DNA of 27,533 nucleotides from an uncultured Campylobacter sp. (GCF_938017615.1 NZ_CALIJA010000093.1:1-27533), one strand, 5' to 3'; counted from the first letter of the stretch, positions 1 to 7,676 are shown. Program-made: numbers and translations. Notes: generated by a model from the letters alone, not told the origin.

Positions 1-255
1 TACCGGAAAACCTTCGCGAACCTTAAAGCCTGCGACCGATTTTTTTGCATTGACGATCAGCGCTTTTTGGCCTGCGATCAGCGAGATAGTATCGGCCATA
101 TTTTGAAGCACTTTTTGATCTTTGCTCGATTCGCCCGTTCCTACGCTGATAACGATCTTTTCAAGCGCTGGGATAAGCATAGGATTTTTTATATCAAATT
201 CTTTCTGCAAAGCAGCTCTGATGGAATTAGCGTATTTATCTTTTAGTCTGCTCAT
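1..255 (-). CDS. rplE: 50S ribosomal protein L5 (partial, N-terminal 85 residues)
   Basis: The minus strand reads an N-terminus beginning MSRLKDKYANSIR and running without a stop to the window edge. It contains the L5 stretches NPMLIPALEKIVISVG, QNMADTISLIAGQKAL and KKSVAGFKVREGFPV. L5 binds 5S rRNA in the central protuberance of the large subunit. About 85 of roughly 180 residues are visible; the rest lies beyond position 1. The gene starts two bases after the rplX stop, the usual place for L5 in the spc part of the operon. The truncation is only the window boundary. Confidence 0.95.
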   Translation of the reverse strand, partial: MSRLKDKYANSIRAALQKEFDIKNPMLIPALEKIVISVGTGESSKDQKVLQNMADTISLIAGQKALIVNAKKSVAGFKVREGFPV

Positions 256-257
256 AA

Positions 258-491
258 TCAACCCTCTACCAACGCAACGTTTGAAATATCCATAGGCATC
301 TCTTTACTTGTAAAGCCGCCTTGCGGATTTTGCTCGGTTGGTTTGATAGCCTTTTTAGCCATTTTACAACCCTCGACGATAACTTGAGCTTTTTTAGGAA
401 ACACTGCCTTGACGGTGCCTGTTTTGCCCTTATCGTCACCTGCGATGATCTTTACTTGATCGCCCTTTTTAATCTTAAATTTTACTGCCAT
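258..491 (-). CDS. rplX: 50S ribosomal protein L24
   Basis: The product has 77 residues, beginning MAVKFKIKKGDQVKIIAGDDKG. This is the KOW motif of L24 (GDxVxxIxGxxKGKxGxV), followed by the basic tail KKAIKPTEQNPQGG. L24 initiates assembly of the large subunit by binding the 5' end of 23S rRNA. At 77 residues it is the compact epsilonproteobacterial form; E. coli L24 is about 104. Its ATG shares its first A with the last base of the rplN stop (TAATG), so translational coupling is likely. Confidence 0.96.
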   Translation of the reverse strand: MAVKFKIKKGDQVKIIAGDDKGKTGTVKAVFPKKAQVIVEGCKMAKKAIKPTEQNPQGGFTSKEMPMDISNVALVEG

Positions 492-859
492 TATAAAACC
501 TCCGGAGCCAGCGAAACGATCTTCATAAAACCGCCGTATCTGACCTCTCTACCGATAGGACCGAAAATACGAGTGCCGATCGGCTCTTTTTTTGAATCCA
601 AAATAACGGCTGCGTTCTCATCGAATCTAATTAGAGAGCCGTTGCCTCTGTGCAACTCTTTAGTCGTACGAACGACTACGGCTTTTACTACTTGACCGCG
701 CTTGATCTTGCCGTTAGGGAGCGCTTTTTTTACAGAGCAAACGATGATATCGCCGATTGTGGCGTATCTTCTTTTGCTGCCGCCCAAAACTTTAATACAC
801 ATAAGTTCTTTTGCGCCGCTATTATCAGCTACCGCAAGTCTGGTAAAACTCTGTATCAT
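491..859 (-). CDS. rplN: 50S ribosomal protein L14
   Basis: The product has 122 residues, the standard L14 length. It begins MIQSFTRLAVADNSGAKELMCIKVLGG and contains GDIIVCSVKKALPNG and IGTRIFGPIGREVR, which are diagnostic for L14. L14 sits at the subunit interface and contacts L19 and 16S rRNA. Both ends are coupled: its first base overlaps the rpsQ stop, and its stop overlaps the rplX start by one base. Confidence 0.97.
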   Translation of the reverse strand: MIQSFTRLAVADNSGAKELMCIKVLGGSKRRYATIGDIIVCSVKKALPNGKIKRGQVVKAVVVRTTKELHRGNGSLIRFDENAAVILDSKKEPIGTRIFGPIGREVRYGGFMKIVSLAPEVL

Positions 860-1110
860 TATTCAACTCCTGTTTTCAAAACCGCTTTTAAGCGAAACGA
901 TTTTCTAGCGCTTAGCGGTCTGCACTCGATCGCAGATATGGTATCGCCGATCTTTACGACGTTGTTCTCATCGTGGATCAGATATTTTTTAAATCTTTTT
1001 ACGATCTTTCTATATCTAGGGTGCATAACCCTTCGCTCTACCAAAACGGTAGCTGTTTTATCGCCCGCCTTCTTTACGACTACGCCTTGAATTTCTCTTT
1101 TAAATGCCAT
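859..1110 (-). CDS. rpsQ: 30S ribosomal protein S17
   Basis: The product has 83 residues, beginning MAFKREIQGVVVKKAGDKTATVLVERR. It contains HPRYRKIVKRFKKYLIHDE and the OB-fold signature IGDTISAIECRPLSARKSF typical of S17. S17 is a primary 16S rRNA binder of the small subunit body. It lies between rpmC (9-base gap upstream) and rplN (one-base overlap), the conserved L29-S17-L14 order. Confidence 0.97.
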   Translation of the reverse strand: MAFKREIQGVVVKKAGDKTATVLVERRVMHPRYRKIVKRFKKYLIHDENNVVKIGDTISAIECRPLSARKSFRLKAVLKTGVE

Positions 1111-1119
1111 AACCTATCC

Positions 1120-1302
1120 TTATTTCGCTTTAATAGCGGTGTTGATTCTAGCGATATCTTTTTTGATAGCGCGAATCTCGTTAGGATTGCTTAGCTGCAT
1201 AGTTTTTAGCTTTTGTCTAGCCGTAAATAAAAGCAACTTACTTTGTTTCAACATAGAATTTAGCTCAGCCAAATCTTTATCTTTCAAATCAGTATATTTC
1301 AT
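1120..1302 (-). CDS. rpmC: 50S ribosomal protein L29
   Basis: The 60-residue protein MKYTDLKDKDLAELNSMLKQ is a two-helix L29 with LLLFTARQKLKTMQL followed by the family motif NPNEIRAIKKDIARI. L29 lies near the peptide exit tunnel, where SRP and trigger factor dock. Its start lies 14 bases inside the end of rplP, an overlap typical of coupled ribosomal genes. Confidence 0.96.
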   Translation of the reverse strand: MKYTDLKDKDLAELNSMLKQSKLLLFTARQKLKTMQLSNPNEIRAIKKDIARINTAIKAK

Positions 1303-1714
1303 TTTCGCTTTCCCTACTTACGATTTTCGTTTTAAAAGGTAGTTTATGAATCGAAAGCATAAGCGCCTCTTTAGCAACCTCTTCGCTAACGCCGGTCATC
1401 TCGAAAATGATCCTGCCCGGTTTTATATTCATTACCCACTCTTCTACGCCGCTCTTACCCTTACCCATACGAGTTTGTAGAGGTTTTTTGGTAAGCGGTT
1501 TGTCTGGGAATACCTTAATCCAAATTTTAGCTTGACGATTTACGAAGCGCGTCATCGCGACACGAGCCGCTTCGATCTGGCGAGAATTTACCCTACCCGC
1601 CTCTACCGCTTTGATACCGAAATCGCCAAACGTCAAGGAATTTCCTCTCGTCGCGTAGCCGCGATTGCGACCTTTCATCATCTTGCGGTATTTTGTTCTT
1701 TTTGGCATCAACAT
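1289..1714 (-). CDS. rplP: 50S ribosomal protein L16
   Basis: The 141-residue product begins MLMPKRTKYRKMMKGRNRG, matching the conserved MLxPKRTKYRK start of L16, which supports the first ATG rather than the third codon (also ATG). It also contains RQIEAARVAMTR and MGKGKSGVEEWV. L16 lies near the A-site tRNA and helps organise the peptidyl transferase centre. It begins two bases after the rpsC stop. Confidence 0.97.
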   Translation of the reverse strand: MLMPKRTKYRKMMKGRNRGYATRGNSLTFGDFGIKAVEAGRVNSRQIEAARVAMTRFVNRQAKIWIKVFPDKPLTKKPLQTRMGKGKSGVEEWVMNIKPGRIIFEMTGVSEEVAKEALMLSIHKLPFKTKIVSRESENEIY

Positions 1715-1716
1715 AA

Positions 1717-2412
1717 CTATTTACCTCTTCTTGGTCTGCGTGTTTTTTTAGGCGCATCATCGGTCTTTTCGGCCTGGATGCCTTTTTGTAAAATTTCACC
1801 CTTAAAGATCCAAACCTTAATGCCGATATTACCGTAGGTCGTATGCGCTTCGGCAAAGCCGTAATCGATCCTAGCCCTTAGAGTATGAAGCGGAACGCGT
1901 CCCTCCAAATACCATTCGGTTCTAGCCATCTCCGCACCGCCCAAGCGACCTGCGACGCAAATTTTGATTCCCTTTGCGCCTGCTTTTTGAGCGCCTTGGA
2001 TGACCTTTTTCATAGCGCGGCGGAATGCAACGCGGCGCTCTAGCTGCATAGCTACGTTTTCCGCAGCCAAAAGTGCGTTCGAGCCTACTTTGCGCTCCTC
2101 TTTGATATTAATGGCTATGTCTTTATTGACTAGCTTAACGACTTCGCTTCTTAAATTTTCAACCTCGCCGCCTTTTTTGCCGATGATGATGCCCGGTCTT
2201 GCGGCTACGATCGTTACGCGAATTTTCTTAGCCGTTCTTTCGATAAGAATTTGGCTAATTCCCGCATAATAAAGCTTAGCTTTTAAAAATTTACGGATCT
2301 TGTAATCCTCGCCGATACTCTCGGAAAGCGTCGCTTTAGAAGGAAACCATCTAGACTCCCAATTTCGATTAATTCCTAATCTTAAACCGATCGGATTTAC
2401 TTTCTGTCCCAT
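1717..2412 (-). CDS. rpsC: 30S ribosomal protein S3
   Basis: The 231-residue product begins MGQKVNPIGLRLGINRNWES. It has the KH domain (RPGIIIGKKGGEVENLR, about residues 73-90) and the S3 C-terminal signature GAKGIKICVAGRLGGAEMAR. S3 lines the mRNA entry channel and contributes to helicase activity. The extreme C-terminus, about 20 residues, is a basic tail (KKTRRPRRGK). The ATG directly abuts the rplV stop. Confidence 0.97.
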   Translation of the reverse strand: MGQKVNPIGLRLGINRNWESRWFPSKATLSESIGEDYKIRKFLKAKLYYAGISQILIERTAKKIRVTIVAARPGIIIGKKGGEVENLRSEVVKLVNKDIAINIKEERKVGSNALLAAENVAMQLERRVAFRRAMKKVIQGAQKAGAKGIKICVAGRLGGAEMARTEWYLEGRVPLHTLRARIDYGFAEAHTTYGNIGIKVWIFKGEILQKGIQAEKTDDAPKKTRRPRRGK

Positions 2413-2745
2413 TTACGCTTCCTTCTTACTTGGTTTTGCTACTTCGACGATGATGTGTGAAGTAGGCTTGCGGATACGGCTAGCCGTACCTCTGGCGCGT
2501 GGACGAAATCTCTTAAGCACCGGACCTGCATCCACTCGGCAGCTCGTAACTACGACCTCTTCAGGCTCAAAGCCGCCGTTTGCGACCGCGCTTGAAATCG
2601 CCGTCGCGATATATTTCGCACCGCGATTAGGCGTAAATTCCAAAGTAGCAAGGGCAAATTCCGCATTCATGCCTTGAATTTGTTTTGCGATAAGTCTTGC
2701 TTTTGTCGGCGAAAGGCGAACAAATTTAATAGTTGATCTACTCAT
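2413..2745 (-). CDS. rplV: 50S ribosomal protein L22
   Basis: The 110-residue product begins MSRSTIKFVRLSPTKARLIA. The L22 signatures are the SPTKARLIA segment, the VANGGFEPEEVVVTSC region, and the hook loop FRPRARGTASRIRKPTSHI that lines the exit tunnel. This loop is where macrolide-resistance changes occur in other bacteria; I see a normal-looking loop and nothing to report in it. Confidence 0.97.
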   Translation of the reverse strand: MSRSTIKFVRLSPTKARLIAKQIQGMNAEFALATLEFTPNRGAKYIATAISSAVANGGFEPEEVVVTSCRVDAGPVLKRFRPRARGTASRIRKPTSHIIVEVAKPSKKEA

Positions 2746-2754
2746 ATTCTATCC

Positions 2755-3036
2755 TTACTTGCCGATCTTTTTCTGCACGGAGCCTTTGTGGCCCTTGAAA
2801 GTGCGCGTAGGAGCGAACTCGCCTAATTTATAACCGATATGATGCTCGGTGACGTAAACCGGGATAAAATTCTTTCCGTTATGAACGTTAAACGTAAGTC
2901 CGATCATCTCAGGCACGATCGTGCTTCGTCTCGACCAAGTCTTGATCGGTTTATTATCGCCGGCTTTCTTTGCCGCAACGACTTTTTTCATTACGTGATC
3001 ATCTACGAAAGGACCTTTTTTTAGCGATCTAGCCAT
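2755..3036 (-). CDS. rpsS: 30S ribosomal protein S19
   Basis: The 93-residue product begins MARSLKKGPFVDDHVMKKV and contains IKTWSRRSTIVPEMIG and GHKLGEF-like GYKLGEFAPTRTFKGH, all diagnostic for S19. S19 sits in the small-subunit head and contacts L5 and the A-site. It is placed two bases after rplB and nine bases before rplV, the universal L2-S19-L22 order. Confidence 0.97.
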   Translation of the reverse strand: MARSLKKGPFVDDHVMKKVVAAKKAGDNKPIKTWSRRSTIVPEMIGLTFNVHNGKNFIPVYVTEHHIGYKLGEFAPTRTFKGHKGSVQKKIGK

Positions 3037-3038
3037 TT

Positions 3039-3869
3039 TTATTTTCCTTTCCTTCTTGAAATTATAAGCTTATCGCTCGCTTTTTTATGGCGAGTTTTAT
3101 AGCCCTTCGTCGGTTTGCCCCACGGAGTTACCGGATGGCGGCCGGAATTTTTCTTACCCTCGCCACCGCCGTGTGGGTGATCGACCGGGTTCATTGCAGA
3201 ACCTCTGGTTTGAGGACGGATACCTCTGTGACGATTGCGTCCGGCTTTACCGATGACGACGTTTGCCCACTCTTCGTTACCCACTACGCCGATACTGGCC
3301 ATACACTCTGCGAGCACTCTTCTCATCTCACCGCTAGGCAGACGTAAAATGACGTATTTTTCCTCTTTACCCATAAGCTGAGCATAGCCTCCTGCGCTAC
3401 GTGCCATTTGAGCACCTTTGCCAGGTTTTAACTCAATATTATGCAGGATGGTTCCCACAGGGATGTTTTTCATCTTCATCGCGTTGCCAGGTTTAATATC
3501 TAATCCGCCCTCGGCAGCGGCTACTACGTCACCCACTTTAAGATCGTTAGGCTTGATAATGTAGCGCTTCTCGCCGTCTGCGTATGAGATCAGCGCGATA
3601 CGACAGTTGCGATTCGGATCGTATTCGATCGCCTCGACCTTGCCTGCAACGCCGAATTTATTTCGCTTAAAATCGATAATTCTATAAAGTTTAGCAGCTC
3701 CTGCTTGTTTATGGCGGCTGGTAATGCGGCCGTTATTGTTCCTTCCGGCTGCGGCAGGAATTTTAACAAGCAAGCCTCTAACGCTAGCTTTTGCAGTGAT
3801 ATCCTCGCTGCTAAGCCCGGTCATAAATCTTCTACTTGGAGTATACGGTTTATAAGTTTTAATCGCCAT
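3039..3869 (-). CDS. rplB: 50S ribosomal protein L2
   Basis: The 276-residue product begins MAIKTYKPYTPSRRFMTG. It carries RNNNGRITSRHKQAGAAK, the RNA-binding core YDPNRNCRIALISYADGEKRY, and the C-terminal signature MNPVDHPHGGGEGK around residues 225-240. L2 supports subunit association and peptidyl transfer; the conserved histidine lies in the HPHGGGEG segment. The length matches other bacterial L2 proteins. Confidence 0.98.
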   Translation of the reverse strand: MAIKTYKPYTPSRRFMTGLSSEDITAKASVRGLLVKIPAAAGRNNNGRITSRHKQAGAAKLYRIIDFKRNKFGVAGKVEAIEYDPNRNCRIALISYADGEKRYIIKPNDLKVGDVVAAAEGGLDIKPGNAMKMKNIPVGTILHNIELKPGKGAQMARSAGGYAQLMGKEEKYVILRLPSGEMRRVLAECMASIGVVGNEEWANVVIGKAGRNRHRGIRPQTRGSAMNPVDHPHGGGEGKKNSGRHPVTPWGKPTKGYKTRHKKASDKLIISRRKGK

Positions 3870-3870
3870 T

Positions 3871-4152
3871 TTACGCCTCCGCGCTTTCTAGGCTTACGCC
3901 CTCAGGTAGTTTGACATAGAATTTTTTCACATCGTTTCTGGCGCCCATTTTACCTCTAAATCTTTTTACTTTGCCGTCCTGTCTTAAAGAATTTATCTTT
4001 AGCGGAGTGATCCCGAAATAGTTCTTCAAAACGCTCTTTAATCCGTTTTTCGTAACCGACGGGCTAGTTTGGATAACGACCACGCCGTTTTCTTGAAGAC
4101 CGAGAGACTTTTCCGTATAAAGGATCGTTTTGATATCTGTTATATCTGCCAT
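3871..4152 (-). CDS. rplW: 50S ribosomal protein L23
   Basis: The 93-residue product begins MADITDIKTILYTEKSLGLQE and contains GLKSVLKNYFGITPLKINSL and the basic loop GKVKRFRGKMGARNDVKKFYV. These match the L23 fold, which forms the docking site for SRP and trigger factor at the exit tunnel. The divergent N-terminus is normal for epsilonproteobacterial L23. It lies one base from each neighbour. Confidence 0.95.
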   Translation of the reverse strand: MADITDIKTILYTEKSLGLQENGVVVIQTSPSVTKNGLKSVLKNYFGITPLKINSLRQDGKVKRFRGKMGARNDVKKFYVKLPEGVSLESAEA

Positions 4153-4153
4153 T

Positions 4154-4768
4154 TTAGTCCTCTTTCACTATTGATTCAAATGCCGCTTTTTCGAATACGA
4201 CCGAGCCGTAAACTGCAATTAGATAAGCATTGACCTCGCTTGCATCGACGACATAGCAATTCTTAAGATTTCTATAGGCCAAAAGAGTTTGTGCGTCTAG
4301 CTCGTTTTTAACGATCAGCGCATCTCTAACGCCTAATTTCTTAATAAAATTTGCCGCGTCTTTAGTTTTGCCGCTTTTTAGCTCCAAATCATCGAAGATA
4401 AAAATTTTACTCTCGTTTGCTTTCTCATTGATAGCAAATTCCAGCGCAAGGCGTTTTTGCTTTTTATTGACCTTCTGCTCGTAATTTCGCTCGTTAGTCG
4501 GACCGAATGCGACCGCGCCGCCTACCCAGACGTTAGTTCTGGTTGAGCCCGCACGTGCGCCGCCGCGACCCTTTTGTCGCCATGGTTTTTTGCCGCCGCC
4601 GCTAACCTCGGCGCGAGTTTTAGCGTTAGCCGTATTTGCACGAAGCGAAGCAAGGTAAGATTTGACGTACAAATATAGATTGTGCGAATTGACCTCCGAA
4701 AATTTCGCAGGAATTTCAATTTCGCTTGCTTTTTCTAGTTTTTCGTTAAGCACGCTTACTTTACTCAT
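4154..4768 (-). CDS. rplD: 50S ribosomal protein L4
   Basis: The 204-residue product contains the L4 tunnel loop: RAEVSGGGKKPWRQKGRGGA then RAGSTRTNVWVGGAVAFGP. The start MSKVSVLNEKLEKASEIEIP overlaps the rplC stop by four bases (4765-4768), so coupling is likely. In E. coli L4 also represses its own S10 operon by binding the leader; nothing in this leader shows directly that this applies here. Confidence 0.97.
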   Translation of the reverse strand: MSKVSVLNEKLEKASEIEIPAKFSEVNSHNLYLYVKSYLASLRANTANAKTRAEVSGGGKKPWRQKGRGGARAGSTRTNVWVGGAVAFGPTNERNYEQKVNKKQKRLALEFAINEKANESKIFIFDDLELKSGKTKDAANFIKKLGVRDALIVKNELDAQTLLAYRNLKNCYVVDASEVNAYLIAVYGSVVFEKAAFESIVKED

Positions 4769-5343
4769 TTTACTATCCTTATTCTGCCCATTGCGCCGTT
4801 AAATCCAGGAACCGAGCCTTTAAGCACTAAAATTTTGTTCTCGGCATCAAAGCTTACGACTTCGTTTTTGGCAGTGATCGTTTCGTTTCCAGTGTGTCCC
4901 GCCATCCTCATACCAGGCTGAACGCGACCGGGCCACTCGCAGTTGCCAATAGAACCAGGCCTTCGGTGGAAGCGGCTACCGTGCGCTGCAGGACCGCCCG
5001 CAAAGCCATGGCGCTTAATAACGCCCTGATAACCTTTACCCTTGGATTTAAAGCTTACTTTGACGATCTTGGCTTCGCTCAAAACATCTAAATTTTGATC
5101 GCCAAGCTCGGCATTTTCTAAACTTAAAGTCGCAAATTTATTAAATTCCTTGCTTAGGCTATATTTCTTTTGAATTCCAGCGATAGCTTTATTATACGCT
5201 TTGCCCTCTGCGTAGGCTACGATAGCTTTTTTCTCATCGCAAACTTCGCAAATTTTGGTATTGATAAGTCGTAAAAGCGTCACGGGCGTGCTGCTCGTGT
5301 CGATCGTCCTACTCATACCTATTTTTTCTACAATATATTCCAT
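4765..5343 (-). CDS. rplC: 50S ribosomal protein L3
   Basis: The 192-residue product begins MEYIVEKIGMSRTIDTSST and carries the L3 core KGKGYQGVIKRHGFAGGPA, HGSRFHRRPGSIGNCEWPGR and MRMAGHTGNETIT. L3 is an early assembly protein reaching toward the peptidyl transferase centre. In E. coli the residue after GSIG is a glutamine methylated by PrmB; here it reads GSIGN, so that glutamine appears to be asparagine. It is shorter than E. coli L3 (about 209). Confidence 0.97.
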   Translation of the reverse strand: MEYIVEKIGMSRTIDTSSTPVTLLRLINTKICEVCDEKKAIVAYAEGKAYNKAIAGIQKKYSLSKEFNKFATLSLENAELGDQNLDVLSEAKIVKVSFKSKGKGYQGVIKRHGFAGGPAAHGSRFHRRPGSIGNCEWPGRVQPGMRMAGHTGNETITAKNEVVSFDAENKILVLKGSVPGFNGAMGRIRIVK

Positions 5344-5354
5344 TGTTTTACCCC

Positions 5355-5666
5355 TTATTTGCCCATCGCGTGAACTTCGACGTTGACTTCCGGAGCCAAA
5401 TCAAGCTTAGTTAGCGAATCAACCGTATCTGGCGTAGCCGCTACGATGTCTAGCATACGGGCGTGAATTTTCATCTCAAACTGCTCTCTGGAGTCTTTAT
5501 TTACGTGCGGAGATCTTAAAACGGTGTAGCGTTTAATCTTCGTAGGCATCGGCACGGGACCTCTGACGTCCGCACCTGTTCTTTTTACGGCTTCAACGAT
5601 AGCCGAAACTGTGCGATCTAAAACTCGATGGTCATAAGCCTTGAGTTTTAACCTAATTTTTTGCAT
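5355..5666 (-). CDS. rpsJ: 30S ribosomal protein S10
   Basis: I chose the ATG at 5666 (MQKIRLKLKAYDHRVLD), which has AAGGA six bases upstream, over the in-frame GTG one codon earlier. The 103-residue protein shows AIVEAVKRTGADVRGPVPMP and RSPHVNKDSREQFEMKIH. S10 is a small-subunit head protein that also acts in transcription antitermination as NusE. It is the first gene of the ribosomal operon, with the promoter just upstream. Confidence 0.97.
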   Translation of the reverse strand: MQKIRLKLKAYDHRVLDRTVSAIVEAVKRTGADVRGPVPMPTKIKRYTVLRSPHVNKDSREQFEMKIHARMLDIVAATPDTVDSLTKLDLAPEVNVEVHAMGK

Positions 5667-5689
5667 CACTTTTCCTTAATAAAGAACTT

Positions 5690-5721
5690 GTCGCAACGCG
5701 CGACCCTTTGTTTCAAACAAA
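5690..5721 (-). promoter_or_regulatory. Two dyads in the rpsJ leader
   Basis: A 7-1-7 perfect palindrome (TTTGTTT C AAACAAA) lies at 5707-5721, immediately downstream of the predicted start site. A second, GTCGC-AACGC-GCGAC (5-bp arms), lies at 5690-5704. The first has a one-base centre, so it suits a protein operator better than an RNA hairpin; the second could be a small leader hairpin. Function is not shown. Confidence 0.4.
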
Positions 5722-5729
5722 AGATGCAC

Positions 5730-5758
5730 ATTATATAAAAGCGCTCCAGCTTTGTCAA
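5730..5758 (-). promoter_or_regulatory. Sigma-70 promoter of the S10 operon
   Basis: On the minus strand TTGACA (5758-5753) and TATAAT (5735-5730) are both perfect consensus and separated by exactly 17 bases. This is unusually canonical for Campylobacter, whose housekeeping promoters often lack a recognisable -35 box. It would start transcription near 5723, giving an rpsJ leader of roughly 57 bases. Confidence 0.85.
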
Positions 5759-5775
5759 GAAAATAGCCAAATTTT

Positions 5776-7152
5776 ATGGAAATATTTCCTTTTAATAAGG
5801 AAAATTTTAAAATATCCACTATGAATGATCTGAAATTTTTTTACGAAAACCCGCCGGAATTTATGGGCTTTATTCCGCGCAAAAGAGGTATCGGCTCGCC
5901 TAAAACCATAATCTACGGAGTGCTAAATTCCGGCAAAAGCGCCGTGCTGAAAAATGAAATTTCAGAACTTAAAAAAGATGAAATTTTGTACCTAAATTTA
6001 ACCGATCTACGCCTTGAAGAGGCGGTAGCGAATGATGCAATTTTTGCAGCTAGAAATAGCGCAGGCGATACAAAGGCTAGCGAAGTAAACGAGCATGAAA
6101 TAAGCAGAGAAGCTACGCTTGGCGCGGATATTTCGGATATAGATAAATTTTATCGCGCCGCCGCAAAAAATACAGATACAAAAAACGTAAGCGCAGGCAG
6201 CTCAAACAATGCAAAAAATGCGGAGTCCGATGGCGCAAAAAACAGGAGCGAGAATTTCTTCCGCGAGATCAAGGAATTTTTGGCAGCCAACGAGCAAATT
6301 TCATCGCTTTTTTTAGATAATTTTAGTAGCGCTGATTTTGAAATTTCATCGCTTCAAAGCTTCGCCGAGGGGCTAAATTTAAAGCGCTTTATAATTTCTA
6401 CTCGCGATAGAGAGTTGGTCCTGCCGGGCTTTGAGCGGCTTGAGCTTTTGCCGCTTTCGTTTGAAGAATTTATCGCCTTCGACAAGCGTCACAACGAGAT
6501 AAACTCGATGATTTCGGCGTTTTTAGCCCAAGGAGATGGCGCAAAAAACCCCTTCATAACCCCCGCTGAAATTTTAGAATTCGAGCAGAGGCTGCTTGCG
6601 GCAAACTTTAGCCGCACGGAGATTTTAATCCTCAAAGAGTGCCTAAGCTTCGTTCACACCGCATTTAGCGCAAATAAAATTTACACCGCGCTAAAGCCGC
6701 GCATCAAGATCTCCAAAGACGCCGTATACGGCACCATCGCTAAACTTGAGCGGGAAAATTTCATCAGATTTTTAAGCAAAGCTGGCGAGCCCGCGCGCGC
6801 AAAAAAACTATATTTTTCGCATTTTAATATGCGCGAAATTTTAACAAGCAAAAAGGACTTCTCGAAAAAATTTGCCAACGTCCTTTTTTGCGAGCTTTTA
6901 GGACTAGATACGCCGATTTTTTACACAAAAGAGCTGGATTTTTACCTGCCTGCTCTAAAGATGGGGGTCCTTGTCATCCCATTTAGCGACGCGGACATTA
7001 TCTTTTTAAAATTCCGCAAAATCTTAAGCGCGCTCAAGAGACTCGGCATCTCGAGCTTAAAGGTCGTTTCTATGGCAAACTCCGGTAGGCTCGAGATTGA
7101 GGGTATCCGCTGCGATGTCGTGCCGTTTCATGAATTCGTACTTAGCTTCTAA
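5776..7152 (+). CDS. P-loop ATPase of the AAA / DUF4143-like group
   Basis: The 458-residue product has a Walker A at residues 48-55 (GVLNSGKS), a Walker B-like LFLDN at 178-182, a sensor-like IISTRD around 206-211, and the RLELLPLSFEEF segment typical of archaeal-type/DUF4143 ATPases. A winged-helix-like stretch follows (about 280-340), then a C-terminal alpha/beta region reminiscent of a nuclease-like fold (ELDFYLP, GVLVIPF). Residues about 85-158 form a low-complexity insert rich in Ala, Asn, Ser and Asp between the two Walker motifs. An ATG at 5821 (MNDLKFF) is a possible later start. It diverges from the S10 operon. The cellular role is unknown; members of this group are often orphan ATPases of mobile or defence contexts. 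Confidence 0.8.
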   Translation: MEIFPFNKENFKISTMNDLKFFYENPPEFMGFIPRKRGIGSPKTIIYGVLNSGKSAVLKNEISELKKDEILYLNLTDLRLEEAVANDAIFAARNSAGDTKASEVNEHEISREATLGADISDIDKFYRAAAKNTDTKNVSAGSSNNAKNAESDGAKNRSENFFREIKEFLAANEQISSLFLDNFSSADFEISSLQSFAEGLNLKRFIISTRDRELVLPGFERLELLPLSFEEFIAFDKRHNEINSMISAFLAQGDGAKNPFITPAEILEFEQRLLAANFSRTEILILKECLSFVHTAFSANKIYTALKPRIKISKDAVYGTIAKLERENFIRFLSKAGEPARAKKLYFSHFNMREILTSKKDFSKKFANVLFCELLGLDTPIFYTKELDFYLPALKMGVLVIPFSDADIIFLKFRKILSALKRLGISSLKVVSMANSGRLEIEGIRCDVVPFHEFVLSF

Positions 7153-7163
7153 TTATTGACACT

Positions 7164-7196
7164 TTATATCATAAAAATACAAATTTTATGATATAA
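7164..7196. promoter_or_regulatory. 13-bp perfect inverted repeat overlapping a -10 box
   Basis: The arms TTATATCATAAAA (7164-7176) and TTTTATGATATAA (7184-7196) are exact reverse complements around a 7-base centre. A consensus TATAAT (7192-7197) is partly contained in the right arm and lies about 38 bases before the ATG at 7235. This arrangement fits an operator overlapping the promoter of the next gene. A weak AT-only terminator for the ATPase gene ending at 7152 is the alternative. Confidence 0.6.
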
Positions 7197-7234
7197 TTTT
7201 GGCAAACCCATATCAATTACGCAAGGGAAAGCCG

Positions 7235-7570
7235 ATGATCAAATTAAAAGACAAACTCATTTATGAAACGCTAAAACTGGTCGAATCGCAAGGCGAAGAT
7301 GGGCTTTTGTGTCGCAATAAGCAAAGCGATGCGGAGTTTATGAGTCCCGTAAACGAATTCGCAGCTGCGAGTGGGCGCAACTACACATCGATCAAATCGA
7401 CTCTTGACATAATTCATAAAAACTGGGGCTATCTGCAGCGCAAAAGCATTAAGGATACGGGGCTTGATGCGGGCAAGGCGTCGAAGATTTTCATCTACCG
7501 CCTATGCGAGGCAGGGCGAAGCTTTATCGAAAAATACGAAAAAGCGCTCGTCCAAAACGCCGACAAATAG
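7235..7570 (+). CDS. Small winged-helix-like protein, function unknown
   Basis: I place the start at ATG 7235 (MIKLKDKLIYETL), with an AAGGGAAA purine-rich site just upstream. A TTG at 7199 would put translation inside the promoter palindrome, which is unlikely. The 111-residue protein looks helical with a helix-turn-helix/wing pattern: VNEFAAASGRNYTSIKSTLD, then a basic GYLQRKSIKDTG wing, and a closing IYRLCEAGRSFIEKYE typical of winged-helix proteins (compare MarR- or PadR-like LTxxGR). I do not recognise the family. A 13-bp palindrome over its promoter suggests autoregulation, by inference. Confidence 0.7.
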   Translation: MIKLKDKLIYETLKLVESQGEDGLLCRNKQSDAEFMSPVNEFAAASGRNYTSIKSTLDIIHKNWGYLQRKSIKDTGLDAGKASKIFIYRLCEAGRSFIEKYEKALVQNADK

Positions 7571-7676
7571 CCCAAAATTAAAAATTTTAAGCGCCAATTA
7601 GATAGAATTCTTTAATTTCACGTAGAGCGACAGAATTTCATTTTTATGCGACTCGCCTTAAAAAAAGGAGATGAAA

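Noticed and set aside
1532..1837. Plus-strand frames across the ribosomal operon
   Set aside because: They are antisense shadows of highly conserved ribosomal genes.
7164..7196. Rho-independent terminator of the ATPase gene
   Set aside because: The stem is almost entirely A-T and carries the next gene's -10; an operator fits better, though termination is not excluded.
7199..7234. TTG start for the winged-helix-like gene
   Set aside because: It would begin within a few bases of the -10 box and palindrome; ATG 7235 has a purine-rich ribosome site.
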